Positions 34,204 to 41,766 of a stretch of DNA of 64,000 nucleotides are shown here, piece by piece. Location of the stretch: the NCBI RefSeq assembly GCF_040676775.1, contig NZ_JBFAPP010000021.1:81875-145874 (forward strand), read 5' to 3'. The notes under the pieces are model-generated. The model was given only the letters and a program-made list of their open reading frames with translations. It was not told where the DNA came from and made no database searches. The translations under genes were made by a program, and so were the position numbers. Every line of letters starts with the position of its first letter. The stretch's first letter is position 1. Origin of the DNA: Micromonospora_G sp040676775 (lineage in GTDB: Bacteria; Actinomycetota; Actinomycetes; Mycobacteriales; Micromonosporaceae).

Positions 34204-35358
34204 TTACGGCCCGCTGCTCCCCGAGCCCGCAGAACCGTTCTCGGTCCCCCCGGTGGCATCGGTCCCCGTGCCCCGGCGCGGGCGTCCGGCGGCGCGGGCG
34301 GCAGCCTCGCCGGCGGCCCCCATCCAGGAACGGGCCCGGCCGGCGCCGCCGCCGACCCAGTCACCCAGGTCGGTGGCACCGTCGCCGAGCCGGCGCAAGA
34401 GCCCGACCAGCGGATCCTGGCTGCGGCCGAACGCCTCCCGGTAGGAGTCGGCCGCCGCCCGGACCTCTTCGGTCACCGACGCGTCCTGGTCGTCCGCCCG
34501 CCGCGGGTACTCACCGGCGAGCACCCGGCCGTACGCGCCGGAGTCGATCCAGTGCCGAAGCTGGGCCGCCCGCGCCACCGGCACCGGATGGGTGCTCCAC
34601 GCGGTCATCCTGATCTTGTGGAAGCTGTCCCGCAGGTCGCCGCCGCCGTCGTACTCGGCCGCCTGCTCCAGGAAGGCGGTGGTGTCGATCTGCGACAGGT
34701 CCCCGCCACCGGCCATCTTCATCAGCAGCCGCAGCGCGGCGCCCGGATCCTGACCGGCGAGCAGACCGGCCCGGTCGCCGGACAGTTCCGCCTTGCGCCA
34801 CCATTCGAGCATCGCCGCGATGATCGCGCGCAGGGCGATCGCCCCGACCGGCAGCCAGCTCAGGCTCGCCGCCCAGCGGGTGAGGATCGACAGGATGGTC
34901 TTGTAGACCGCGTGCCCACTGCCGACGTGGCCGAGTTCGTGGCCGAGCAGGCAGCGCAACTCGTCGTCGTCGAGCTGCTGTACGCAGGCGGAGCTGAGGG
35001 TGATGAACGGGCGGTCCAACCCGATCGCCTCGGCGTTCAGCCACGGCGACTGGGTCACGTACAGCTCGGGCAGTTCGAGCACGTCGAGCGCGCTCGCCGC
35101 CTCGGCGTACCGCTGGTAGACCCTGGGGTACTGGCGGTGGTCGACCCGGATGCCGGTGGCCAGGTGGGAGAGGCGAAAGCCGCGCTCGTTCCACATCCCG
35201 AAGAACGACCGGATCACCTCGTCGAAGCCGCGCAGTTCCCGCAGGGCGGTGAGCGCACCTCGGTCGGCGGGATGCTCCCAGGCCCGTGAGCTGATCCCGG
35301 TCAGCACCACCCGGGTACGGGCCGGGGCGCCCGCAGCGCCCTCGCCGGCTGAAGTCAT
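34204..35358 (-). CDS. M48 family zinc metallopeptidase
   Basis: This 384-residue protein has the zinc motif LLGHELGHVGSGHAVY (HExxH), preceded by PFITLSSACVQQLDDDELRC. A hydrophobic stretch (WAASLSWLPVGAIALRAIIA) is followed by the third zinc ligand region (WWRKAELSGDRAGLLA). The C-terminal 70 residues are Gly/Ala/Arg-rich. The family includes HtpX-like membrane proteases, but here only one or two weak hydrophobic segments are seen. Substrates are unknown. I chose the ATG at 35358 because GGGGAG sits 6 bases upstream; the frame is open to 35427. The dipeptidase gene follows it. Confidence 0.87.
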   Translation of the reverse strand: MTSAGEGAAGAPARTRVVLTGISSRAWEHPADRGALTALRELRGFDEVIRSFFGMWNERGFRLSHLATGIRVDHRQYPRVYQRYAEAASALDVLELPELYVTQSPWLNAEAIGLDRPFITLSSACVQQLDDDELRCLLGHELGHVGSGHAVYKTILSILTRWAASLSWLPVGAIALRAIIAAMLEWWRKAELSGDRAGLLAGQDPGAALRLLMKMAGGGDLSQIDTTAFLEQAAEYDGGGDLRDSFHKIRMTAWSTHPVPVARAAQLRHWIDSGAYGRVLAGEYPRRADDQDASVTEEVRAAADSYREAFGRSQDPLVGLLRRLGDGATDLGDWVGGGAGRARSWMGAAGEAAARAAGRPRRGTGTDATGGTENGSAGSGSSGP

Positions 35359-35443
35359 CGTGGGCTCCCCGTCCGCAGTCCCTCGTCCTACCCTGCGATC
35401 GTGCCGCAGCGGTCCGTTGCCGTCCATGGGCCGGACATGCCAG

Positions 35444-36097
35444 TCAAGCCAATCGAACGTAGTTGATTTCCGGGTCGTACGCTGCCCCGCCGGTCGTCCC
35501 CGCCGGGTCGCCGGATCCGGTGGACGTCGGCTGGTCGGGGGCGCCGTCGACCACCAGGTCGGCGCGTTCGGCGGTGGCGTCCGCGCGGAAGTGCCGGCGC
35601 TCGCCCTGCCGCCACCGGATCAGGTACGGCAGCAGTTCCGCCCCGTCCCGGCGTAGCGCCCGGTCCAGCCGCAGCCGTGGCGACGCGGTCACGAACACCG
35701 ACAGGGTCAACTCGGGCGCGATGCCGAACCGGGCACTGCTCACCCCTTCGAGGACCACCACCGGCGCGGGTGGCACGGCGACCCAGCGGGGGGTGAACTC
35801 CTCGCGTACCCAGCTGTAGCGGCGGTAGTGACCGGTCCGACCGGCGCGCAGCGGTTCGAGCACCCACTCGTCGAGTCTGGGCCAGAAGGTGAGCTGGTCG
35901 TCCCAGCCGGCCAGCAGGTCGTCGGTGTGCACCACCGGCACCGCTGAACCTCCGTCACCGGCCAGCGCCGCCGCGAGGCGATCGGCGAACAGGGTCTTGC
36001 CCGCGCCGCTCGGCCCGTCGACCGCCACCAACCGGGTACGCCCAAGACGCGCCGGCCGCCCCATGATTTGCCGGCCGAGTCCGACGTACGTCTCCAC
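35444..36097 (-). CDS. Uridine kinase-like P-loop NTPase
   Basis: This cytosolic kinase-fold protein has 217 residues if started at the GTG at 36097. The P-loop is TRLVAVDGPSGAGKTLFADR, a second motif is VPVVHTDDLLAGWDDQ (acceptor and Mg site), and VVVLEGVSSARFGIAPEL is the Walker B-like strand. LTLSVFVTASPRLRLDRALR carries the lid region. The HTDD and GPSGAGKT motifs resemble uridine/cytidine kinases and related small-molecule kinases, but the acceptor is not certain. In-frame starts exist further upstream (GTG at 36118, open to 36286). The homologous part begins after 36097. Confidence 0.75.
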   Translation of the reverse strand: METYVGLGRQIMGRPARLGRTRLVAVDGPSGAGKTLFADRLAAALAGDGGSAVPVVHTDDLLAGWDDQLTFWPRLDEWVLEPLRAGRTGHYRRYSWVREEFTPRWVAVPPAPVVVLEGVSSARFGIAPELTLSVFVTASPRLRLDRALRRDGAELLPYLIRWRQGERRHFRADATAERADLVVDGAPDQPTSTGSGDPAGTTGGAAYDPEINYVRLA

Positions 36098-36124
36098 CCG
36101 CCCACCGCCCTCAGGCACCGCTAT

Positions 36125-36174
36125 TTCACTGAATGAGTGGCTATTCACGGCCGGATAACCACTCTTCCAGTGAA
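36125..36174. terminator. Interrupted inverted repeat between cobQ and the kinase gene
   Basis: TCACTGAATGAGTGG (36126-36140) faces CCACTCTTCCAGTGA (36159-36173), extended by one base pair, with two mismatches and an 18-base loop. It lies 40 bases beyond the cobQ stop on the minus strand. A cobQ terminator or the leader of the kinase gene are the likely roles. It is AT-richer than its surroundings. Confidence 0.5.
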
Positions 36175-36213
36175 TTTGCAGGCTCGGGGCAGGGTGGGGT
36201 GGGGGTGGGGAGG

Positions 36214-37797
36214 TCAGGCGGTTGCGGGGGCGCCGGGTGGGATGAAGGGGAGGTCGGCGGGTGGGCCGCTCTCGACCAGGCGCCATAGCGCGTCCGTGTC
36301 GAGGTGTTCCTCGACCAGGTCACCGAGCAGGTCGAGGGTACGTTTCCGGGCGGCGGCGAAGGAGGTGTCCGGCGCGACCTCGAAGCCGTGCCGACCGGCC
36401 AACCGCGCCGCCTCGGCCAGGAACCGGCGGCGGAACCCGTCCGACTCGAACGCGCCGTGCCAGTGGGTGCCGAGCACCGCGCCGACGCTCGCCCCCTCCG
36501 CCCGCCCGTCGTCGTACGTGAGCAGCGGCGGCAGGTCAGGGTCGGCGCTGGAGACGTACCCGTGGTGGATCTCGTAGCCGTGCACCGGGAGCGAGCCGTA
36601 GGCCGTGCCCACCGATCGCGTCACCGTCTTGCGCGGGTCGAAGGCGACCTCGATGGGGAGCAGGTCGAGCCCGTCTACCGTCCCGCGCCGGCTCTCCACC
36701 TCGTCGTGGATGGCTCGGGAGAGCATCTGGAAGCCGCCGCAGATGCCGAGCAACGGCCGGCCGGCTCCGGCGTGCGCGAGCACCGCGTCGGCCAGGCCGG
36801 TACGCCGCAGCCACGCCAGGTCGTCCACGGTCGACTTGGTGCCGGGCAGCACCACCAGGTCGGCGGCGGCGACCTCGCTCGGCTCGACGGTGAGCCGGAC
36901 CCGTACGCCGGGTTCGGTGGCGAGCGCTTCCAGGTCGGTGGCGTTGGAAATCCGGGGCAGCCGGATCACCGCCACGTCCAGCCATTCGGTGCCGCGCGGT
37001 GGTGCCGGCCGACCGAGCAGCCGGTCGTACGCGAGCGAGTCCTCGGCGTCGAGCCACAGGTCACGGTCCCAGGGCAGCACCCCGTACGTGGGGCGGCCGG
37101 TGACCCGACCGAGCATGTCGATGCCGGGCTGGAGGAGTCCGAGGTCCCCCCGGAACTTGTTGATCACGAACCCGGCGACGAGTGCCTGGTCGGCCGGGTC
37201 GAGCAGGGCGACGGTGCCGAACAGCGAGGCGAAGACCCCGCCCCGGTCGATGTCGGCTACCACGATGGTGGGAAGTGCGGCGTGCCGGGCCAGGCCCATG
37301 TTGACGTAGTCGGTGTCCCGCAGGTTGATCTCGGCGGGGCTGCCGGCGCCCTCGCAGATCACCACGTCGTACTCGGCACGCAGTTCGGCCAGGGCGGCGA
37401 AGGCGGTCCGGGCCAGCCGGGGCCGCAGCGCCCGGAAGTTCGTCGCCGTGATCGAGGCGGTCCCGGCCCGCTCGGCGGCGCCCCCGTCCGGCTCGCGCAG
37501 CGCCTCACCGAGCAGGACGACCTGACTGGACAGGTCGCTGCCGGGCTTCAGCAGCACCGGGTTGAACCGCAGATCGGGCGGGAGCCCGCAGGCGGCCGCC
37601 TGCATGGCCTGGGCCCGGCCGATCTCCCCGCCCCGACCGTCCGGCCCGACCACCACGGCCGAGTTGTTGGACATGTTCTGCGCCTTGAACGGGGCGACGT
37701 TGACCCCCTGGCGGCGCAGCCACCGGCAGATGCCAGCGGTCAGCACGCTCTTGCCCGCGTCCGAGGTGGTGCCGGCGACGAGCAGCCCGCCGCTCAT
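36214..37797 (-). CDS. cobQ: Cobyric acid synthase
   Basis: CobQ amidates adenosylcobyrinate diamide at carboxylates b, d, e and g using ATP and glutamine. The N-terminal ATPase half has LLVAGTTSDAGKSVLTAGIC, PFKAQNMSNNSAV, EIGRAQAMQAAAC and VICEGAGSPAEINLRDTDYV. The C-terminal glutamine amidotransferase half has LVVLPGTKSTVDDLAWLR, PLLGICGGFQML with the intact nucleophilic Cys, and GTHWHGAFESD with the His. The 527-residue length is normal. Unlike cobB in this window, its glutaminase triad looks complete. The ATG overlaps the cbiB stop by 4 bases, so cbiB and cobQ are coupled. Confidence 0.95.
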   Translation of the reverse strand: MSGGLLVAGTTSDAGKSVLTAGICRWLRRQGVNVAPFKAQNMSNNSAVVVGPDGRGGEIGRAQAMQAAACGLPPDLRFNPVLLKPGSDLSSQVVLLGEALREPDGGAAERAGTASITATNFRALRPRLARTAFAALAELRAEYDVVICEGAGSPAEINLRDTDYVNMGLARHAALPTIVVADIDRGGVFASLFGTVALLDPADQALVAGFVINKFRGDLGLLQPGIDMLGRVTGRPTYGVLPWDRDLWLDAEDSLAYDRLLGRPAPPRGTEWLDVAVIRLPRISNATDLEALATEPGVRVRLTVEPSEVAAADLVVLPGTKSTVDDLAWLRRTGLADAVLAHAGAGRPLLGICGGFQMLSRAIHDEVESRRGTVDGLDLLPIEVAFDPRKTVTRSVGTAYGSLPVHGYEIHHGYVSSADPDLPPLLTYDDGRAEGASVGAVLGTHWHGAFESDGFRRRFLAEAARLAGRHGFEVAPDTSFAAARKRTLDLLGDLVEEHLDTDALWRLVESGPPADLPFIPPGAPATA

Positions 37798-38783
37798 CCC
37801 CGCCTCCGCAGCGTCCGCCCGAGACCACGCAGCACGGCCCGTCGGGGTCGGGCGGTGATCGCGTACGCCACGGCGACGCCGAGCGCACCGAGCCCGACGC
37901 TGCCGGAGAGCTTGGCCGCCCGACGGATGTGCCGCGCCTCGGGCCGTGGGCCGTCACCGAGGAAGGGCCGCACCTCGGAGCGCCCGAAGTAGACGTTGCG
38001 CCCGCCGAGGCGTACGCCGAGCGCACCGGCCATCGCGGACTCGCACTGCCCGGCGTTGGGGCTGGGGTGGTCGTTGCGGTCCCGGCGCCAGACCCGCCAG
38101 GCCCGTGCCCGGTCCCCGCGTACGGAGGGTGCGGCGGCGATGGTGAGCAGCGCGGTCAGCCGGGAGGGCACCAGGTTGAGCAGGTCGTCGAGGCGGGCGG
38201 CGGCGGTGCCGAAGCGCTCGTAGCGGGGCGAGCGGTGCCCCACCATCGCGTCCAGGGTGTTGACCGCCCGGTAGCCGATCAGTCCGGGCAGGCCGGCGAC
38301 GGCGCCCCAGACCAGCGGCGCGACCACGGCGTCGGAGGTGTTCTCCGCGACCGACTCGACGGTGGCGCGGGCCAGTTCGCCTTCGTCCAGCGCCGACGGG
38401 TCCCGCCCGCAGAGGTGGCTGAGCCGCTCCCGGGCCGCCGGCAGGTCGCCCTTGCGCAGCGTCTTGCCCATCACCTTCGCCTCGTGCCGCAGGGTCTGCC
38501 CGCCGAGCACGGTCCAGGTGCCGGCCGCGACCAGGGCCGCGCGGGCCACCGGCCGGTGCCGGGTGGCGGTCGCGGCGGCCACCGCGACAAGCACGGGTAC
38601 GCCCACCGCCAACGCCGCGTACGCCGTACCGGCCGAGCGGTTCGGCTGGTAGAGCCGGCGTTCCAGGGCGGCGGCGGCCTGCCCGAATCCGGCGACCGGG
38701 TGCAGCCGGCGGGGGTCACCGAGCAGCGCGTCGAGGGCGTAGCCGGCGGCGAGCCCGGCCGCGTTGGCGGTGCCGCTGCCCAC
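37794..38783 (-). CDS. cbiB: Adenosylcobinamide-phosphate synthase (CbiB/CobD)
   Basis: This membrane enzyme attaches the aminopropanol arm to adenosylcobyric acid. From the GTG at 38783 it has 329 residues. Family motifs are LAAGYALDALLGDPRRLHPV, GFGQAAAALERRLY, ATVESVAENTSDAVVAPLVW, GYRAVNTLDAMVGHRSPRYE and HPSPNAGQCESAMAGALGVR. Several hydrophobic helices (VPVLVAVAAATATRH and others) agree with a polytopic membrane protein. AGGGGG lies 6 bases before the chosen GTG. The open frame continues to 39011 through an inverted repeat, so the longer start is rejected. It is the first gene of the cbiB-cobQ pair. Confidence 0.93.
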   Translation of the reverse strand: MGSGTANAAGLAAGYALDALLGDPRRLHPVAGFGQAAAALERRLYQPNRSAGTAYAALAVGVPVLVAVAAATATRHRPVARAALVAAGTWTVLGGQTLRHEAKVMGKTLRKGDLPAARERLSHLCGRDPSALDEGELARATVESVAENTSDAVVAPLVWGAVAGLPGLIGYRAVNTLDAMVGHRSPRYERFGTAAARLDDLLNLVPSRLTALLTIAAAPSVRGDRARAWRVWRRDRNDHPSPNAGQCESAMAGALGVRLGGRNVYFGRSEVRPFLGDGPRPEARHIRRAAKLSGSVGLGALGVAVAYAITARPRRAVLRGLGRTLRRRG

Positions 38784-38942
38784 CCATGACCCCCTCGCGC
38801 GCACGCTGCCCCCGGGCGCCCTAGTGCCCCGCCGCCCGCTCCCACGATCGATCGCCGTCGCCCGCACCCCGACCACCCCCCCGGCCGGCAGCCTAGTAAG
38901 TCGCCCCAGGCCCGACGCGACGGGGCGCCCCACCGATCTCCT

Positions 38943-39019
38943 CGACGATCTTGCACTTGTGGCGCCCAGGATAGGGCATTCATCCGGATTTGCATGCCAC
39001 CACAAGTGCAAGATCGTCG
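38943..39019. repeat. Large nested inverted repeat after the oxidoreductase gene
   Basis: CGACGATCTTGCACTTGTGG (38943-38962) is matched exactly by its reverse complement at 39000-39019. The arms are 20 bp with a 37-base loop. The loop itself holds an imperfect palindrome around ATCCGGAT with flanking GGCAT/ATGCC-like arms. The right arm begins 3 bases past the stop codon of the minus-strand oxidoreductase gene, so it may act as its terminator. The long loop and nested structure are also compatible with a small mobile palindromic element. Confidence 0.75.
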
Positions 39020-39021
39020 CG

Positions 39022-39900
39022 CTACCCGGGGGTGCGGGGAAGGGTTTCGAGGGCGTGGAGGACTGCGGCCATGTCTTTGGCGGCGTGTCCGGCTTCGGCT
39101 GTCGCGGTGTAGAGGGTCTGGCAGACGTCGAGTAGGGGGGAGGCGATGCCGGCCTGTTCGGCGGCTTGGACGATCAGCCTGTTGTTGTAGAGCACGTCGC
39201 GGATCGAGGCCTGCACCTCGAAGTCGCGATCGAGCAGCTTGCGGCCCTTCGTACGGGAAACCGTGCTCGCCATCGGTCCGGCGTCGACTGCCGTCAGCAG
39301 TGTCGCCCGGTCCAGCCCGTGCCGCTCGGCGAAGTGGAACGCCTCGGCCAACCCGGTCACCATGCTGATCAGGAACGTGTTGACGGCCAGCTTCATCAGC
39401 AGCGCACCGGGAACCGGGCCGCACCGCAGGATCTCGTGGCACATGGGACGCAGCAGGGTCGCCACGTGTTCGAGGTCCGGTTCGTCGCCGGCCAGCATGG
39501 CGACCAGGCGGCCGGCCTCGGCGGGCCCGCGCGACCCGGAGACCGGCGCCTCCACGTACGCCCCACCCGCGGCCCGGATGTCGGCGGCGAGTCCACGCGA
39601 ATACTCGGGCTCGGTGGTGCCCATGTGCACCACCGTCCGCCCGGCCACCTGCCGGGCGAGACTGTCGGTGCCCCGGCCCAGCACATGGTCGATCGCGGCG
39701 CCGTTCGCCAGCATGACGATCACGGTCTCGGCCTTCGTGAAGACCTCTTCCGGGCTGCCGGCCACGGCGGAGCCGGCCGCACGCAGGGGCCGGCTCCGGT
39801 CCGGGGTGCGGTTCCATACGACCAGGTCGACGCCGGCACGAGCCAGGTTGAGTGCCATCGGTTGGCCCATGATCCCGAGGCCGAGAAATCCCACAGTCAC
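39022..39900 (-). CDS. NAD(P)-dependent beta-hydroxyacid dehydrogenase family protein
   Basis: This 292-residue oxidoreductase belongs to the 3-hydroxyisobutyrate/6-phosphogluconate dehydrogenase superfamily. VGFLGLGIMGQPMALNLARA is the Rossmann loop and VVWNRTPDR the cofactor strand. VEAPVSGSRGPAEAGRLVAM is the substrate-binding signature, and LLMKLAVNTFLISMVTGLAE contains the catalytic Lys. The start is uncertain: a GTG at 39900 fits homology, and the frame is open to 39921. There is no good ribosome site. The substrate cannot be read from sequence. It stands alone between cbiB and a DUF4267 gene. Confidence 0.9.
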   Translation of the reverse strand: MTVGFLGLGIMGQPMALNLARAGVDLVVWNRTPDRSRPLRAAGSAVAGSPEEVFTKAETVIVMLANGAAIDHVLGRGTDSLARQVAGRTVVHMGTTEPEYSRGLAADIRAAGGAYVEAPVSGSRGPAEAGRLVAMLAGDEPDLEHVATLLRPMCHEILRCGPVPGALLMKLAVNTFLISMVTGLAEAFHFAERHGLDRATLLTAVDAGPMASTVSRTKGRKLLDRDFEVQASIRDVLYNNRLIVQAAEQAGIASPLLDVCQTLYTATAEAGHAAKDMAAVLHALETLPRTPG

Positions 39901-39990
39901 CCGGTGAACGTTACGGAGCAACCGGCGCAGTGGCCGCAGCCAATCGCACGATGTTGGCCTGCCCGGGCCGTCATAACGGGTCCCGAGCGG

Positions 39991-40368
39991 TTACCCGACG
40001 AGCAGGATCACGCTGATCGCCAGCATCACCACGGCGGTGGCCCCGTGGACGCCGTAGACGGCCGCCCTGGGCCCCTTGCTGCGCAGCACGATCAGCGCGT
40101 CGCCGAGGGGTATGCCGGTGGCGGCGAGCATGAACCAGCCCAACAGGTGGGGTGTCGCTCCAGCCAGCAGGATGAAGATGAACAGCCCCGAGGCGATGTC
40201 GCGTACGGCCTTGACGGATAGCCAGGATCGGAAGTTCGGGTCCTCGGTCCGTGTGCCGGGGATGCCGAAACCAGCTGCGGCCTGCGGTGCCCATAAGGCG
40301 CGTGCGCCGACGAAGATGATGCCCGCACCGATCAGTCCGGCGAGCACGCTGGCGACGTTGATGAGCAT
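39991..40368 (-). CDS. DUF4267-type small membrane protein
   Basis: This 125-residue protein has four predicted membrane helices: VASVLAGLIGAGIIFVGARA, IASGLFIFILLAGATPHLLG, WFMLAATGIPLGDALIVL and VHGATAVVMLAISVILLVG. FGIPGTRTEDPNFRSWLSVK lies between the first two and is typical of the DUF4267 family. No function is known. It is divergent from a TetR regulator, with two copies of a CTAG-armed inverted repeat between them, so the TetR probably controls it. Confidence 0.8.
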   Translation of the reverse strand: MLINVASVLAGLIGAGIIFVGARALWAPQAAAGFGIPGTRTEDPNFRSWLSVKAVRDIASGLFIFILLAGATPHLLGWFMLAATGIPLGDALIVLRSKGPRAAVYGVHGATAVVMLAISVILLVG

Positions 40369-40407
40369 GGCTTGGAACCCCTCTCGACAGCGACACCGCA
40401 GCGATTT

Positions 40408-40420
40408 CTAGCGGCGCTAG
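40408..40420. promoter_or_regulatory. TetR operator copy 1, CTAGCGGCGCTAG
   Basis: This inverted repeat, CTAGC-GGC-GCTAG, lies 40 bases upstream of the DUF4267 gene. A near-identical copy stands 51 bases further on, close to the tetR start. The paired sites in a divergent region suggest control of both genes by the adjacent TetR. Confidence 0.65.
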
Positions 40421-40458
40421 TGGTGATAGCGACGATAGCTCTAGCCTCGACAGGATGT

Positions 40459-40471
40459 CTAGTGGCGCTAG
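40459..40471. promoter_or_regulatory. TetR operator copy 2, CTAGTGGCGCTAG
   Basis: It differs from copy 1 at one base and ends 9 bases before the tetR start codon, overlapping its leader. This is the expected position for autorepression. Confidence 0.65.
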
Positions 40472-40480
40472 GATGTAGTC

Positions 40481-41104
40481 ATGTCTGCGATCAACGAGCG
40501 CCGTGAACGTGAGCGCGCCCACCGCCATCAGCTGATCGTCACCGCTGCGCGGGAACTCGCGGAAGCCGAAGGCTGGGAGGCAGTGACGACGCGCCGGCTG
40601 GCCGAACGCGTCGAGTACAGCCAGCCGGTGCTGTACAGCCACTTCAACGGCAAGGACGCCATCGTGAGCGCGGTCGCCCTGGACGGCTTCGGCGAACTCG
40701 CCGCCCACCTGCGCGGCGCGCGACAGGCGGCCCCCGAGCCGGGGCAGGCCCTGCGCGCCCTCTGCCGCGCCTACCTGGAGTTCGCGACCGAGCGGCCCGC
40801 CCTGTACCAGGCCATGTTCGTCATGCCCACCGATCTGAAGTTCGCGAGCACCGAGACACCACCCCCGCTACGGGCCGCCTTCGACGAGTTCGTCAGCTGC
40901 TTCCGTCCGGACAACGAGCGGCGCGAACTATTCGCCGAAGTCACCTGGAGCGCGTTGCACGGCATGGCCGTCCTGTCCGACAGCGGTCGCATCCCTGCGG
41001 ACGGCCAGGAAGAACGGCTCGATTTCCTCGTTACCCAGATCGCCGACACCCCCAACGGGGCGCCCAAGGGCAGCAGAGCCACGACTGGGCCCCTTCCAGC
41101 CTGA
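40481..41104 (+). CDS. TetR family regulator, divergent from DUF4267 gene
   Basis: This is a 207-residue repressor. The HTH is LIVTAARELAEAEGWEAVTT, RRLAERVEYSQPVLYSHF, NGKDAIVSAVALDGFGEL. The C-terminal part (RALCRAYLEFATERPALYQA, MFVMPTDLKF) is of the WHG/TetR_C_13-like type seen in many actinobacterial TetRs. The ATG at 40481 directly follows the operator region. It likely represses itself and the small membrane protein. The ligand is unknown. Confidence 0.88.
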   Translation: MSAINERRERERAHRHQLIVTAARELAEAEGWEAVTTRRLAERVEYSQPVLYSHFNGKDAIVSAVALDGFGELAAHLRGARQAAPEPGQALRALCRAYLEFATERPALYQAMFVMPTDLKFASTETPPPLRAAFDEFVSCFRPDNERRELFAEVTWSALHGMAVLSDSGRIPADGQEERLDFLVTQIADTPNGAPKGSRATTGPLPA

Positions 41105-41132
41105 CGACGCCGGTCACGGCAGGCCAGAGAAG

Positions 41133-41585
41133 TCAGTGGGGTACGGGCAGTGCCGTCAGGTGGGCGGCTGCGGTGATTCGGGCGACGGCGTCGGCGAGCT
41201 GGTGTTGCTCGTCGGGGGGCAGTGCACTGGTGATCTCGGGCATGCGTTTGGCGACGTCGGCGTAGAGCGCGCCGACGATCTCCTCCCCGAGCGCGGTGGT
41301 GCTGAGTGTGACCGCCCGCCGGTCGCGCTGGAGTGTTTCCCTCTGCACGAGCCCGCGACGTTCGATGCGCTCGACAAGGCCACTGAGGGCATTCTTGGCA
41401 ACGCCGAGCAGCTGTGCGAGTTCGCCCATGCCTCGCGGCTGGTCCTTGATCGCGCACAGGAGGGTGGCCTGGACCGAGGTGAGGTCGTGGTCGGCGCAGA
41501 TCTGCGCGTATCGACGCTGCACCAGGACGGACAGCCAGACAAGGTTGTTTCCGAAGCCGTCGTTCTCTGCCACCGGCGCACCCAT
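41133..41585 (-). CDS. MarR family regulator
   Basis: This is a 150-residue winged-helix dimeric regulator. LVWLSVLVQRRYAQICADHD forms the first helix. LTSVQATLLCAIKDQPRGMG, ELAQLLGVAKNALSGLVERI (recognition helix) and ERRGLVQRETLQRDRRAVTL (wing) follow. It is divergent from an NmrA-type reductase gene. Two copies of an AGTTC...GAACT repeat lie between them, so it probably represses both. A Cys in LLCAIK could give redox sensing, but that is speculation. GAAGGAAGG precedes the ATG at 41585. Confidence 0.9.
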   Translation of the reverse strand: MGAPVAENDGFGNNLVWLSVLVQRRYAQICADHDLTSVQATLLCAIKDQPRGMGELAQLLGVAKNALSGLVERIERRGLVQRETLQRDRRAVTLSTTALGEEIVGALYADVAKRMPEITSALPPDEQHQLADAVARITAAAHLTALPVPH

Positions 41586-41619
41586 CCTTCCTTCGCTGTG
41601 TGTCAGCTTACCTTGCGAA

Positions 41620-41659
41620 AGTTCACGTCAGGAACTACTTTTAGTTCACGGCAGGAACT
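41620..41659. promoter_or_regulatory. Twin MarR operator
   Basis: AGTTCACGTCAGGAACT (41620-41636) and AGTTCACGGCAGGAACT (41643-41659) differ at one base. They are spaced 23 bases centre to centre, about two helical turns. Each is itself an inverted repeat with AGTTC/GAACT arms. They lie between the divergent marR and NmrA-type genes. Confidence 0.75.
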
Positions 41660-41766
41660 ATCGCCGGGATCGCCGATGGCGACGATCGACGGAGCCGCCC
41701 GTCACCGAGTACCGGGACGAGCGCCCTCCACGATTTCGGCACGGGCGCGCGAAGAGAGAAGGACTC

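Noticed and set aside
37794..39011. Longer cbiB beginning at 39011
   Set aside because: The extension runs through a 20-bp inverted repeat and lacks homology; the GTG at 38783 has a well-placed ribosome site and begins at the conserved part.
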